64,000 nucleotides of DNA. It comes from Roseiarcus sp963717215 (GTDB lineage Bacteria; Pseudomonadota; Alphaproteobacteria; Rhizobiales; Beijerinckiaceae). The stretch spans positions 372,001-436,000 of the forward strand of contig CAVQVS010000006.1 of NCBI GenBank assembly GCA_963717215.1, written 5' to 3'. How positions within the stretch are numbered: position 1 is the first letter of the stretch; the number at the start of each line of letters is the position of its first letter. Below the pieces are notes generated by a model. That model was not told the DNA's origin, searched no databases, and saw only the letters and a list, made by a program, of their open reading frames with translations. The position numbers and the translations under genes are program-made. This document shows, one piece after another, positions 17,349 through 26,878 of this stretch.

Positions 17349-18176
17349 TCAGAAATTGCGCCACACGGAGACCGAGACGCCATGCTCGGTATTGGTCCTG
17401 ACCGTCCATACGGTCGCAAAAACGCCGACCTGCAGCGACCATTTGTCGTTGAGCGCATAGACGACACTGGCCTCGGCCACCGACTGGCGCCAAGCCGGGA
17501 ACGTCCGACTGTCTGTCGACATCGACACCGTGGTGAAGTCCTGCAGCATCAGCATGATCTGGGGCGTGAACTTGAATCCGACCGTTACGTCCCCATGCCA
17601 TTCGTTTGGCGGGCCTTTAGTGCGCTGCCGATAGGCGACCTCGGCGTCCAGAAAGCCGGAAAGCGAGCCGAAGAAAGGGATTGAGCTCACCGCGAAATTG
17701 CGGCCGGCGTTGAGGCGCGCTTCGCCCGCCCACCCAGTGTTCCCCTCTTGAGCCGGCGCGTGCGAGTCATGCGCTCCCGGAATGAACGCGGTTGCCTCGC
17801 CGGAGAACACCCACTCGCCGGTTGACCAGAGCTTCTGCCTCAGCCCCAAGCCCGAATAATCGAGTCCGTTATAGGTGTTTGGCGTGGGCTCGCCGATTGC
17901 ATAATGTTCGAAGGCCGTCTCGCCATAAACTGTGAGGCTATCTGTCAGGCCAAATTGAACATAAGTCTGCGCGTCGAAGCGGCTTTGATTGGCCGGGGGA
18001 TTGCCGCCCCAGGGGGGCCCGAATCCAGTCCAGCCGTAGAGGGTTTCGATGAGCTGGCCGGTTCCTTGCGGCATGGTCCAGGCGCCGCCAAACGCGTTCG
18101 CTGGCGCGCCGGCGATGAACGCGAGCGCGGCTGCGGCAGCCCACCAACGGCTCGGGCCGGCGCGGGTCAAGACCAT
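17349..18176 (-). CDS. Outer-membrane beta-barrel protein, putative
   Basis: 275 residues from ATG 18176. Signal peptide 'WWAAAAALAFIAGAPANAFG'. The mature part is rich in alternating aromatic/polar beta-strands ('LTDSLTVYGETAFEHYAIG', 'EWVFSGEATAFIPGA', 'KWSLQVGVFATVWTVRTN') and ends in Phe ('VSVWRNF'), the BAM-recognition signature of outer-membrane barrels. Length suggests about 12 strands. Could be a small-molecule transporter of the SphA/phenol-degradation MetA-like outer-membrane type; no specific substrate seen. Upstream of the enoyl-CoA hydratase gene on the same strand, 122 bp apart. Confidence 0.7.
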   Translation of the reverse strand: MVLTRAGPSRWWAAAAALAFIAGAPANAFGGAWTMPQGTGQLIETLYGWTGFGPPWGGNPPANQSRFDAQTYVQFGLTDSLTVYGETAFEHYAIGEPTPNTYNGLDYSGLGLRQKLWSTGEWVFSGEATAFIPGAHDSHAPAQEGNTGWAGEARLNAGRNFAVSSIPFFGSLSGFLDAEVAYRQRTKGPPNEWHGDVTVGFKFTPQIMLMLQDFTTVSMSTDSRTFPAWRQSVAEASVVYALNDKWSLQVGVFATVWTVRTNTEHGVSVSVWRNF

Positions 18177-18437
18177 GCCCCCCAACGCGAACAACGCAGT
18201 CCTGCTAGGACTCGAAACAACAACAGAAAAGAAGCGGCAACTTTTCCACTCCGTCAAGGATAAATCAGCGCCGAGAGTAGAAAAAGCCTAATACACGCAA
18301 CGGGTTGTGCGTGATTTGCACGTACCGCGCACGCCCCCGACAGGCCTGTCTAGGGAAATCGGTCCGGCCCGACTGAACCCGCCGTCGGGGCCTTGGGCCG
18401 CGCTCGCATTGCGCTGTCCGCTCTGATACAAAGCCGC

Positions 18438-19160
18438 GTGGTCAATTCGCGCCTTGTCTCGCGCGCGTCGTTGTTCGCTCCCGATGATGCGCCGCCCGTC
18501 GAATGGGCCGTCACCCCCGGACTGACGCAATATTCCGACGCCCTGGCGGAGATGGAGTCGCGCGCCGAGGCGATTGCACGCGGAGACGCGCCCGAACGCG
18601 TCTGGCTCCTCGAGCACCCGCCGCTTTACACCGCCGGCACGAGCGCGAAGGACATCGACCTCGTCGAAGCCCGTTTTCCGGTCCATCGCGCCGGACGCGG
18701 CGGCCAATTCACCTACCACGGACCCGGACAGCGGGTCGCTTACGTCATGCTCGACCTCAAGCGCCGTCGGCCCGACGTGCGCGCCTATGTGACCTCGCTC
18801 GAACGCTGGCTGATCGCGACGCTGAAAGCGTTGGACGTCGTGGGCGAGACGCGCGAGAGCAGGGTCGGCGTCTGGGTGGCGCGGTCCGACAAGCCAGCGT
18901 CGCCGCTGGGCGAGATGGCGGAAGACAAGATCGCCGCCATCGGCGTGCGCGTGCGGCGCTGGGTGACGCTGCATGGCGTCGCGCTCAACGTCGATCCAAA
19001 CCTCACTCATTTCTCCGGCATCGTCCCATGCGGCATCGCCGAAGCGCACTATGGCGTCACCAGCCTTGCCGACCTCGGCCGCCCCGCCACCATGGCGCAA
19101 GCGGACGCGGCGCTACGCGCCGCCTTCGACACCGTGTTTGGCCCGACCCAATCCGGCTAG
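18438..19160 (+). CDS. lipB: Lipoyl(octanoyl) transferase LipB
   Basis: About 240 residues from a GTG at 18438; a TTG at 18393 would add 15 residues, and neither has a convincing ribosome site. LipB moves octanoate from acyl carrier protein to lipoyl domains (PDH, OGDH, GcvH). Signature 'GRGGQFTYHGPGQRVAYVML', the catalytic Lys region 'EDKIAAIGVRVRRWVTLHG' and catalytic Cys in 'FSGIVPCGIAEAHYGVTSL'. The insert 'DKPASPLGEMAEDKIAAIG' is typical of alphaproteobacterial forms. A LipA gene is not in the window; its lipoylated client GcvH is at 42750. Confidence 0.9.
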   Translation: MVNSRLVSRASLFAPDDAPPVEWAVTPGLTQYSDALAEMESRAEAIARGDAPERVWLLEHPPLYTAGTSAKDIDLVEARFPVHRAGRGGQFTYHGPGQRVAYVMLDLKRRRPDVRAYVTSLERWLIATLKALDVVGETRESRVGVWVARSDKPASPLGEMAEDKIAAIGVRVRRWVTLHGVALNVDPNLTHFSGIVPCGIAEAHYGVTSLADLGRPATMAQADAALRAAFDTVFGPTQSG

Positions 19161-19212
19161 CTGGACCGCGCCTCAAGTTGCCCGCCCGACCCATCGAAAC
19201 TATAGGCCTGAC

Positions 19213-20541
19213 ATGGGTCTTCCAACTGGGCTGCCGGAGAGAAGCCGGCGAGCGTTCTGGGCGCGCCTCTACGCACGGCGACGCCTGCTCAGTCACCTCG
19301 CGGCGCCGTTTGCGCCTGTGCATTACGTGTTGATCGGCGAGCGCCTCGGCTATCGCCCGAACGCCTTCTTCGATCCGAGCTACTTCCGCGCCCACGCGAG
19401 CATCGCGCAAGACGCCACCCGGGGGTTGCTCGACGCCTACCTTGCGCACCCCGAACCCGATGCGCCCTCCCCTTCCGCCGAATTCGACCACTGCTGGTAC
19501 GTCTCGCAAAATCCCGACTGGTCGCAGACCCATCCCCACCCGTTCTTGCACTTTCTCGAGTACGGACTGCGCTCAGGCAGGCGTCCGCGGCCGGATATCG
19601 ATATTGAATTCGTCCGCGACATCACGCGCGGCGTGAAACCGCGATCGCTGGAAGAAGCATCCTTCCGAGTCTTCGACCGCAGGCTCAGTGAAGGTGAGAT
19701 GGGGCCGCCGCTGAACGGTCAAGAATTGCGAGCGCGCCAGGATCGCTTTTATGCCGCTGGCCAACTGCGGATCGAACGCGAAGCGGGCCATTCGGATCGC
19801 AGCGTCCTTGTCTTCGCTCAATGCGGGCGGGGATTCGACGCAGCCTACCTTGCGGAGCCACGCGCTTACGACGTTCTCCTCAACTACTATCACGAGAGCG
19901 ACGTCCATCCGAAGGCAGACATCGCGGTGGTTCAGGCTGGAACCAAGACGACCTCCGTTCGTCGCCTTCTCGAGCTGAGGCCGGATCTGCTTCTGCGCTA
20001 CCGGGCGGTCCTGTTTCTCGACGACGACGTCGAGATTGGCGCCGACGGCATCGAATCTCTGTTCCGCGCCATGACAACGGAAAAACTTGCTCTTGCGCAA
20101 CCGGCGCTCACCGCGGATTCGGCCACCGCCTATGCCTTCCTGAAAAAACCTTCGGTCGGCGCTGGCGTAACGCGGGCCTCGTCGGTCGAGATCATGGCGC
20201 CGGCGCTGACGCGCCGCGCGCTCGAATGCGCGGGATGGGCATTTGCCGAATCGGTCAGTGGCTGGGGCACGGACCTGCTCCTCGGGCCGGCTGTGCGCTC
20301 CGCCTGTGGACCGAACAGCGTCGGAATCATCGGCTCGGTCTCCGTCCGGCATGCGGCGCCAGTCGATCTCCGCGCCGGGGCCTATTACGCCTTTCTGCGT
20401 CGATACGGCGTGGACCCCGGGCATGAGGCGAACCGGATCGCGGTCGACTTCGGCGTCGAACGGTTCTTGCGGCCGCTCGGACCGGACGAACCAGGGGAGA
20501 CTTGCCAAGCGCCCTGGCGCGCCCAGGACTCATCCACTTGA
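19213..20541 (+). CDS. DUF707-like putative glycosyltransferase-fold protein
   Basis: 442 residues from ATG 19213. The N-terminal 120 residues hold two imperfect motifs common in polysaccharide-associated proteins ('GYRPNAFFDPSYFRAH', 'HPFLHFLEYGLRSGRRP'). The C-terminal 220 match the DUF707 pattern: an acidic 'RAVLFLDDDVEIGADGIESL' like the DxD of GT-A enzymes, 'VEIMAPALTRRALE', 'SVSGWGTDLLLGPAV' and 'GIIGSVSVRHAAPVD'. Likely nucleotide-sugar dependent but activity unproven. Starts 52 bp after lipB. No other glycan genes nearby. Confidence 0.65.
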   Translation: MGLPTGLPERSRRAFWARLYARRRLLSHLAAPFAPVHYVLIGERLGYRPNAFFDPSYFRAHASIAQDATRGLLDAYLAHPEPDAPSPSAEFDHCWYVSQNPDWSQTHPHPFLHFLEYGLRSGRRPRPDIDIEFVRDITRGVKPRSLEEASFRVFDRRLSEGEMGPPLNGQELRARQDRFYAAGQLRIEREAGHSDRSVLVFAQCGRGFDAAYLAEPRAYDVLLNYYHESDVHPKADIAVVQAGTKTTSVRRLLELRPDLLLRYRAVLFLDDDVEIGADGIESLFRAMTTEKLALAQPALTADSATAYAFLKKPSVGAGVTRASSVEIMAPALTRRALECAGWAFAESVSGWGTDLLLGPAVRSACGPNSVGIIGSVSVRHAAPVDLRAGAYYAFLRRYGVDPGHEANRIAVDFGVERFLRPLGPDEPGETCQAPWRAQDSST

Positions 20542-20592
20542 CAAGAGAGGCATATCCTCGATCTTGACGATCTCACGAGTGACAAAAACGAC

Positions 20593-22764
20593 ATGCGAAG
20601 GGCGCACGAGGCAAGACTTTATGCATTGACCACGGCGACCGCTTGCGGGTTGGCGCTGCTCGCCGGAGTCGTGGGCGCGCCGGCGCGGGCGGTGATGCAG
20701 AATCTGGTCTTCGACCAATACCAGCGCTGGAAGCCGCGCCCTTATGCCTTCGACCAACCCGTCCGCATCGTCGCGGTCGACGACGAATCGCTCAAGCGGC
20801 TCGGGCAATGGCCGTGGCCGCGCGAGCGCCTCGGCGCACTCGTCGACGCGTTGAAACGCGCCGGCGCCGCCTCGATTTCATTCGATTTCCTGTTCGCGGA
20901 AAAGGACCGCGGCGACGCCACGGGCCCAGCCGACAAGACGCCTGACGCAGTCTTTGCTCGGTCGATGGACGACGGCGCCGTGGTCCTCGGCAGCTTCGTC
21001 ACCGAGCTGCCGAATGGCGCCGCCGGTTCCACCAAGGCTGGATTCGTGACCGCCGGCGACGACGCCGCCAAGTTCCTGACGCCATGGCCGGGTCTTCTGT
21101 CGCCCGTGCCCGAATTGGCGGAGCACGCGGCTGGCGTCGGCTTCCTCAATTGGAGGCCGGACGCCGACAGAGTCGTGCGCAAGGTGCCGCTCATCCTCAA
21201 TGTGAATGGCGCTTTGCAGCCCAGTCTCGCCATGGAAGCTTTGCGCACGGCGCAGGGCGCGTCGACCTATATCGTCAAGTCGTCGAACGCCAGCGGTGAA
21301 ACGGCGTTCGGGCAAGTCTACGGCGTCCTGGCAATCAAGAATGGCGACCTGACGATCCCGACCGAGGCCTCGGGAGATATCAGGGTCTATTTCGCGCGCG
21401 CCGACCCACGCCGCTCGATCCCGGCATGGAAGGTTCTCGAGCCCGGAGCTGATCTCACCGACCTTCGCGGGACGATCGTGTTCTTCGGCGCGTCCGCCGC
21501 GCTGCTATCGGACATTGTCGCGACGCCCTTGTCAGCGGCGATGCCGGGCGTGGAAGCGCATGCGCAGATCGTTGAGCAGCTCCTGAGCGGCCAAACGCTG
21601 AGGCGGCCGGATTGGGCCCCGAGCGCGGAATGGATGGCGACGGCGCTCATCTGTGCGGCGCTCGTGGTGACGACCTGGATGCTGGGGCCTTACCTTGCGG
21701 CGCTCGCCTATGGCGCCGTGCTCACCGGGATCGTCGCGGTGAGCTGGTTCGCGTTTTCCCGTCACGGAATTCTGATCGAGCCGACCTATCCGGCGTTTTC
21801 CGCCGCGGCTGTCTATTTCGCCGGTGTCTCGACCCTCTATGCGGTGAAGCGCCACCAGGAGCGCGAGATCCGTTCGGCCTTCGGCCGATTCGTCTCCCCC
21901 GCGGTTGTGTCGCGCCTTGCGGAGCTCCCCGGCGCGCTCGAGCTTGGCGGCTTGCAGCGCGAATTGACCTTGCTCTTCTGCGACATCCGAGGGTTTACCA
22001 CCATTTCGGAGGGGCTCAACGCGTCGGAGCTCACCCACTTCCTCAACGAATATCTGACGCCGATGACCGACGCCATTCTCGACCGAGAGGGCACGATCGA
22101 CAAATATATGGGCGACGCGATCATGGCGTTCTGGAACGCGCCGCTCGACGATCCCGATCATGCGGCGCACGCGGTTGAATCAGCGCTGAAAATGCGTGAG
22201 ACGCTGGTCGGCTTGAACGACGGCTGGCGCAGCAACGCCGAGGCCGAGGGACGTCCGTACAAGCCGGTGCGTTTCGGCATCGGGCTCAATTCTGGCGAAT
22301 GCTGCGTCGGCAATCTGGGTTCGCTGCGCCGGTTCGATTATTCGGCGATCGGTGACGAAGTGAACGTCGCTTCGCGACTGGAAGGCGCCTGTAAGATTTT
22401 CCAAGTCGATATCATCGGGAGCGAAACGGTCCGCTCCGAGGCGCCCGACTTCGCGTGGCTCGAGATCGATTCCGTGCTGGTCAAGGGCAAGACGCGCCCA
22501 GTCGGCCTCTATGCGCTGGCCGGGGACGCAGGGGTCGCCGCGAGCGGCGAATTTGCGGATTTGAGCCGTTTGCATGCGACGATGCTGGCGGCGTACCGGA
22601 ATAGAGACTTTGCCGACGCGATTTCGATGGCGAAGGAGGCCGTGGCGCGCGCGCCGATCGCGGTTCGTGGCCTCTACTCCTACAATTTGCGTCGTTTCAC
22701 CCAATTGGCCGAAAGCGCACAGGACCCGGATTGGCGCCCGCTGATCGCACTCGACGAAAAATAA
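20593..22764 (+). CDS. CHASE2-domain class III adenylate/guanylate cyclase
   Basis: 723 residues. N-terminal membrane segment ('LALLAGVVGAPARAV'), periplasmic CHASE2 sensor (about 40-330; 'VRIVAVDDESLKRLGQWPWP', 'ISFDFLFAE'), two to three membrane helices (about 345-415), then a class III cyclase domain (about 455-640): metal-binding Asp near residue 463 in 'LLFCDIRGFTTISEG' and Asp in 'YMGDAIMAFWN', plus 'GIGLNSGECCVGNLGS' and 'YSAIGDEVNVASRLE'. A C-terminal helical tail follows. Converts ATP (or GTP) to a cyclic nucleotide in response to a periplasmic signal; 51 bp after the DUF707-like gene. A second cyclase is at 50128. Confidence 0.9.
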   Translation: MRRAHEARLYALTTATACGLALLAGVVGAPARAVMQNLVFDQYQRWKPRPYAFDQPVRIVAVDDESLKRLGQWPWPRERLGALVDALKRAGAASISFDFLFAEKDRGDATGPADKTPDAVFARSMDDGAVVLGSFVTELPNGAAGSTKAGFVTAGDDAAKFLTPWPGLLSPVPELAEHAAGVGFLNWRPDADRVVRKVPLILNVNGALQPSLAMEALRTAQGASTYIVKSSNASGETAFGQVYGVLAIKNGDLTIPTEASGDIRVYFARADPRRSIPAWKVLEPGADLTDLRGTIVFFGASAALLSDIVATPLSAAMPGVEAHAQIVEQLLSGQTLRRPDWAPSAEWMATALICAALVVTTWMLGPYLAALAYGAVLTGIVAVSWFAFSRHGILIEPTYPAFSAAAVYFAGVSTLYAVKRHQEREIRSAFGRFVSPAVVSRLAELPGALELGGLQRELTLLFCDIRGFTTISEGLNASELTHFLNEYLTPMTDAILDREGTIDKYMGDAIMAFWNAPLDDPDHAAHAVESALKMRETLVGLNDGWRSNAEAEGRPYKPVRFGIGLNSGECCVGNLGSLRRFDYSAIGDEVNVASRLEGACKIFQVDIIGSETVRSEAPDFAWLEIDSVLVKGKTRPVGLYALAGDAGVAASGEFADLSRLHATMLAAYRNRDFADAISMAKEAVARAPIAVRGLYSYNLRRFTQLAESAQDPDWRPLIALDEK

Positions 22765-22870
22765 CCGCCGATCCGCTTTGAGTGGAGGGCGGCGTCCTAA
22801 CCGCTCAGCGGGACAAGCGGTTTCCCCCAGCCCCGCAATGCAACGAGCCACGCGACGTAAGCGAAATGGC

Positions 22871-22893
22871 GGCCGCGCAACTTCCGCGCGGCC
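22871..22893. terminator. Perfect 8-bp inverted repeat between convergent genes
   Basis: GGCCGCGC / GCGCGGCC around a 7-nt loop, between the cyclase and the convergent gene at 22909. A second stem (22799-22805/22816-22822) lies closer to the cyclase stop. Neither has a T run; a bidirectional terminator role is inferred from position. Confidence 0.45.
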
Positions 22894-22908
22894 CACCTTC
22901 TGTCCCGA

Positions 22909-23451
22909 CTACATCTGCTTTTGCTGTTCCGTCTTGCTCTTCGACGCGTGATAGCCGGCGGCCCCAGCGTCGGCCTCGCACATATAGGCGCCCTGCTTAG
23001 TCGTGCCATACCAGCGGGATCCCGCATAATGATAGGTATGGGACTTGCCCTTGGTGTTGACCCAGACCACGCTATTGCCGCAGCGGCCCTTGGCTTCGGC
23101 CTCCGAGGCGAATTGGCCAGCGCCAGTCGGGCGAGCGGCCTGCATGGGCTTTGGCTTGGGCGCATAGGTTTGCATCGGGGCCGGCGCGACAGGAGCAGGA
23201 GCAGGAGCCGAAACTGGAACGGCCGCTGGAGCGGCGGCTGGCGCCGCGGCCCCTTCCTTCTGGTCGCGGCACTGCTTCAGGAACTTCCGCCAGTCCATGC
23301 CGTTGGTGGTGTTGTTTTCTTTGGCCGCCTTCCAGTCATCGCCGCACTGCTTCATGATGCTTTGCGCTTGAACCGCGCCGGTCGACGCCAGCCCTAGGGC
23401 GCCGACAAATAAGAAGGCCGAAAACGCGGCCCTGAAAGATCTGCTGATCAT
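22909..23451 (-). CDS. Exported protein with PsiF-like N-terminal motif and Ala/Pro linker
   Basis: 180 residues from ATG 23451, preceded by GTGGAGGAAC. Signal peptide ending 'TGAVQAQS'; then 'CGDDWKAAKENNTTNGMDWR' and 'FLKQCRDQ', resembling PsiF-type repeats; an Ala/Pro-rich linker (about 70-110); and a C-terminal domain 'GRCGNSVVWVNTKGKSHTYH' to 'YMCEADAGAAGYHASKSK' with two cysteines that could pair. This C-terminal module is recurrent in exported proteins of Hyphomicrobiales. Function unknown; periplasmic or envelope-associated. Confidence 0.75.
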   Translation of the reverse strand: MISRSFRAAFSAFLFVGALGLASTGAVQAQSIMKQCGDDWKAAKENNTTNGMDWRKFLKQCRDQKEGAAAPAAAPAAVPVSAPAPAPVAPAPMQTYAPKPKPMQAARPTGAGQFASEAEAKGRCGNSVVWVNTKGKSHTYHYAGSRWYGTTKQGAYMCEADAGAAGYHASKSKTEQQKQM

Positions 23452-23623
23452 GGTTGTTCCTCCACAAATGGGCTCCCGGCGACTTCGCCAGCCCACTCCC
23501 AGCCCAAGCGAGTCGCCGAGCTCATTCCCCGCTCATGTTGCATTTCCACTGAACCGTAGATGAACATTTATGATCGACGGTCCGGGCGCGGCCGACGCGC
23601 CCGACCGGCCGGCTGGCTTTTTG

Positions 23624-25180
23624 TCACCCGATGTCGAGAATCGACCGCGCCAGAGCCAACGTGTCGCTCAAGCTCCCCGAGGCGGCCACTGCGGCCCATC
23701 CGTTCTCGCTCAGAGGCTCCGCTGCCTGACGCCGCGCCACCATGGCGTCAGCGTCGGAAGCGTCGGCTTGCCGAGAGCCGATCCGCTCAAGCCGCGTCGC
23801 CAGAGGCGCGTCGAGGAAAAGGCCAGCGAAACTGACGCCGACCTGGGCCGCCGCGGCGGCCCCGGCGCTCCGTTCGGCGGCTGCCGCAAAAGTCGCGTCC
23901 AAGAGGACCGATTGCCCTGCCTCGAGCGCAGTCCGCGCCTTTGCGATAAGCCGCTCATAGACGTCGCGCGTGACGTTGTTGGCATAGGCGGAAGCCGGCA
24001 GACGGACCGTCTCGTCGACCCCGAACATGACCTTGCGCTCCGCGTCGCTGCGCAGCCATAGCGCCCCCGGCGCACGGCCGATCTCGGGCGCCAGCGCACC
24101 GGCTAGCGCGCTCTTCCCGACGCCGGAAAGCCCTCCAACAGCGACGAGCCGCGGTGGAGCGGCAACCAGAAAATGCGCCGCGCAATCGAAGTACCGGCGC
24201 GCAAGCCCGCGCGCTTCTTTGCGCTTCTCGCCCTCGAGCCGCTCGGCGTTGGCCGCCTCGACCTTTGCCCGAATGGCGGCGCGCAGGCTCAAGAAAAAGG
24301 GCAACGCACGAAGACCGGTCAAAGCCTCCGGCGGCTCGGAGGCAAGATAGCGGTTGAACAGCCGGTTGGCCCCGGCGCGCAGACCCCGTTCCTCCAAGTC
24401 CATCAGAAGAAAGGCCAAATCGTAAAGAACATCGCCGCTGGCAATTTCATCGGAAAACTCGATCGCATCGAATAGCGTCGGCTGGCCTTCGATGAGAACG
24501 ATGTTGCGCAGGTGCAGATCGCCGTGCCCCCGGCGAACGAAACCCGCCTCGCCCCGCTCGAGCAAGACCGGGCGCACGTTCGCGAATGCGACCCGCAATT
24601 CGTTGGTAAGCTTGCCCGCCGTCGGCGGATCGAAGAAATCGGGCCGCTCGGCGAAAGCGGCGCGGTTCTGCTCGATGTAAGTTTCAAGCGCATGGGCGGC
24701 GCGCGCGCCGTCCCTGATCGGGGCGCGCGCGTGCATGTGGCGGATGACGAGCGCCAGCTTGTCGATGATCGCATCTGAAACGCCGCCCTGGTCGGCGATG
24801 CGATCGAGCGTGGCGCTCTCGTCGAATCGGCGCATGTGAACGACCCACTCGACGATTTCACCGTCGCCTCCGAATGCGAACGTCTGTCCTCGGCGGGTAA
24901 TCGGGAGCGCCGAAAGATAGATTTGCGGCGCTGAAGCCCGATTAATGGCGATTTCCGCCTCGCAAGCCTCGCGGCGCTTGTCGAGAGTCGACAGGTCCAT
25001 GAACGGAAACTTGACGGCCCGCTTTGCCTTGTAAACGTCTGCGCCCGCGAGAAAGACGATTGCGTTGGCCGTGTCGACGCGCTTGACCGGCTTGCTCAGC
25101 CCGTGAGTCTTGGGATCGGCGAGAAACCGGAACACCAGTTCCTGCGAGCGCTCGGAATCATCAGAGCCCGAAGATGTCAT
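23624..25180 (-). CDS. Bifunctional aminoglycoside-phosphotransferase-like / P-loop kinase protein
   Basis: 518 residues with two domains. Residues 1-330 have a phosphotransferase (APH) fold, with the catalytic-loop pattern 'RRGHGDLHLRNIVL' and metal-binding 'LFDAIEFSDEIASGDVLYDL'. Residues 345-518 are an AAA_33/zeta-toxin-like P-loop kinase with Walker A 'VGGLSGVGKSALAGALA' and 'SVLLDATFAAAAERSAG'. This fusion is common in Proteobacteria, often annotated as bifunctional APH/ATP-binding protein; substrates are unknown and it should not be read as a resistance gene. Divergent from ppk2 across 270 bp. Confidence 0.85.
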   Translation of the reverse strand: MTSSGSDDSERSQELVFRFLADPKTHGLSKPVKRVDTANAIVFLAGADVYKAKRAVKFPFMDLSTLDKRREACEAEIAINRASAPQIYLSALPITRRGQTFAFGGDGEIVEWVVHMRRFDESATLDRIADQGGVSDAIIDKLALVIRHMHARAPIRDGARAAHALETYIEQNRAAFAERPDFFDPPTAGKLTNELRVAFANVRPVLLERGEAGFVRRGHGDLHLRNIVLIEGQPTLFDAIEFSDEIASGDVLYDLAFLLMDLEERGLRAGANRLFNRYLASEPPEALTGLRALPFFLSLRAAIRAKVEAANAERLEGEKRKEARGLARRYFDCAAHFLVAAPPRLVAVGGLSGVGKSALAGALAPEIGRAPGALWLRSDAERKVMFGVDETVRLPASAYANNVTRDVYERLIAKARTALEAGQSVLLDATFAAAAERSAGAAAAAQVGVSFAGLFLDAPLATRLERIGSRQADASDADAMVARRQAAEPLSENGWAAVAASGSLSDTLALARSILDIG

Positions 25181-25450
25181 CGGTTGCGCGCCATTCCGAC
25201 CTCGTCATCGGGGGCCGCGCGTGTCGTTGCCACGGCCAGCCCAAAGCCCGACGAGGCTAGCGCCAGCAGCCGGGCAACGCAGGACACGCGCCAGAGTTCC
25301 GTGCATTGTAATCGGGTAAGCTGATAATCGACAAGGCTAACAGAAGGCGTCGCATCGGCCCTGTCGCAAAACTGTCGCACCCATCGTTGAAGAGTCGGCC
25401 ATCGCCGCCGTTTTCTTTTGGCAAGGGCGCCAATCAGAGGAAGATGCCCC

Positions 25451-26464
25451 ATGAGCGCGAATAAACCGAGCGCAAAGCCTCCGGTCAGCGAGCTTCGGAA
25501 GCGCGTGAAGGCCGAGATCCAGGATAATTTCGACGAGGACATCGAGCTCGAACTTGAGGATTCCGAGCTCGCTGAGCTCTTGTCGGAAGGCGAACATCTC
25601 CAATTGCACGATTCCCTGCCGCGGCGCCTCTATTTCAAGGAGCTGTTGCGTCTGCAGCGTGAGCTCATCAAGCTGCAGGACTGGGTTGTCGCGAAGAGGC
25701 TCAAGCTGGTCGTCATCTTCGAGGGACGCGACTCGGCGGGCAAGGGCGGCGCGATCAAACGCGTGACGCAGCGTCTCAACCCGCGCGTCTGCCGCGCCGT
25801 AGCGCTGCCCGCGCCAACCGAGCGCGAGCGCACCCAGTGGTACTTTCAGCGCTACATTCAACATTTGCCGGCTGCCGGTGAGATCGTGCTGTTTGACCGC
25901 AGCTGGTACAACCGCGCCGGCGTCGAAAGGGTGATGGGCTTCTGCACCGACGAGGAATACGAGGATTTCTTCCAGTCAGCGCCAGACTTCGAGCGGCTGA
26001 TCGTGCGTTCGGGAATCATATTGGTCAAATACTGGTTTTCGATCACCGACGACGAGCAGCACATGCGCTTCCTCATGCGCATCAACGACCCGCTCAAGCA
26101 GTGGAAGCTCTCGCCGATGGACCTTGAATCGCGCAGCCGCTGGGAGGCTTACACCAAGGCCAAGGAGATCATGCTCGAGCGCACGCACATTCCCGAGGCG
26201 CCGTGGTGGGTGGTCGAAGCGGTGGACAAAAAGCGCGCGAGGCTCAATTGCATCGCCCATCTTTTGACCCGCGTGCCATACCAGGAAGTGGCGCACCATA
26301 AGCCGGTCTTGCCGGCGCGGGTGCACAACCCCGACTATCACCGCCACCCCGTCCCGCATGAATTGTACGTGCCGGACCACTACGCCAATGTCGCCGCTGA
26401 ACATGCCGAGCAGGTTGAGATGGAGGCGCAGAGCAGCAAGGTGAAAGCCGGCGCGGCAAACTAG
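25451..26464 (+). CDS. ppk2: Polyphosphate kinase 2
   Basis: 337 residues from ATG 25451 (GAGGAAG upstream). PPK2 uses polyphosphate to phosphorylate nucleotides, or runs in reverse. Walker A 'VIFEGRDSAGKGGAIKRVTQ', lid and Walker B region 'VLFDRSWYNRAGVERVMGFC', 'ILVKYWFSITDDEQHMRF' and 'DLESRSRWEAYTKAKEIML' are textbook for single-domain class I PPK2, which favours NDP to NTP conversion. The acidic N-terminal helix ('FDEDIELELEDSELAELL') is typical too. Spacing of 21 bp to the vapC remnant, which is on the other strand. Confidence 0.93.
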   Translation: MSANKPSAKPPVSELRKRVKAEIQDNFDEDIELELEDSELAELLSEGEHLQLHDSLPRRLYFKELLRLQRELIKLQDWVVAKRLKLVVIFEGRDSAGKGGAIKRVTQRLNPRVCRAVALPAPTERERTQWYFQRYIQHLPAAGEIVLFDRSWYNRAGVERVMGFCTDEEYEDFFQSAPDFERLIVRSGIILVKYWFSITDDEQHMRFLMRINDPLKQWKLSPMDLESRSRWEAYTKAKEIMLERTHIPEAPWWVVEAVDKKRARLNCIAHLLTRVPYQEVAHHKPVLPARVHNPDYHRHPVPHELYVPDHYANVAAEHAEQVEMEAQSSKVKAGAAN

Positions 26465-26485
26465 CGGCCCGATCGGGCAGTTGGC

Positions 26486-26878
26486 TTACGCGATCGCGAT
26501 GTCCGTATGCGAGAAGCCGTCGCCCTTGAACAGCAGTGGCTCCCGCATCGATTTGGCGAGGGCTTAGCCGAAGCAATCGCCGAAATTGAGCCCCGCCGCG
26601 TGCCCGCTGCCTTTGCCGAAGTCGCGATACGCGGCACGGGCGATTTCGGCCTGTTCTACGGTGACTGGTTCGATAACGATGTCGGCCTCGGCGACTGCCT
26701 CGTCAAAACGGCGGCTGGCGATCGGACTTCTGCGGCCGTCGACGACGACGGCCACTTCGAGCCAGTTCGCCGCTGACATGCGCTTTGGCTCGCGCGTCTC
26801 GCTCAATGCGCGCAAGAATCGATCGGCTTCGGGCTCGACCCGAACGAGCGCGACCACAGCCGAGGCATCGATAATCAT
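26486..26878 (-). pseudogene. vapC: VapC-type PIN-domain toxin, truncated by an in-frame TAA
   Basis: Starts 'MIIDASAVVALVRVEPEAD' with the first catalytic Asp, keeps 'AANWLEVAVVVDGR' (second acid) and 'GLNFGDCF' (third acid), then reads G and TAA at 26564-26566 where family members have A-Y. The same frame then continues 'ALAKSMREPLLFKGDGFSH' and 'TDIAIA' to a normal TAA at 26486, so the last conserved segment ('FKGDGF') is lost. The ATG overlaps the vapB stop as ATGA. The truncated 104-residue product probably lacks RNase activity (inference). Confidence 0.85.

Noticed and set aside
16390..17601. Extended 403-residue version of the enoyl-CoA hydratase family protein
   Set aside because: The extra N-terminus is antisense-like run-on into the outer-membrane gene; the GTG at 17226 has an ideal AAAGGAGG and matches family length.
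23624..25180. Aminoglycoside resistance gene
   Set aside because: The APH-like fold is part of a widespread APH/P-loop-kinase fusion without known drug substrate; no resistance context such as integron or transposon parts.
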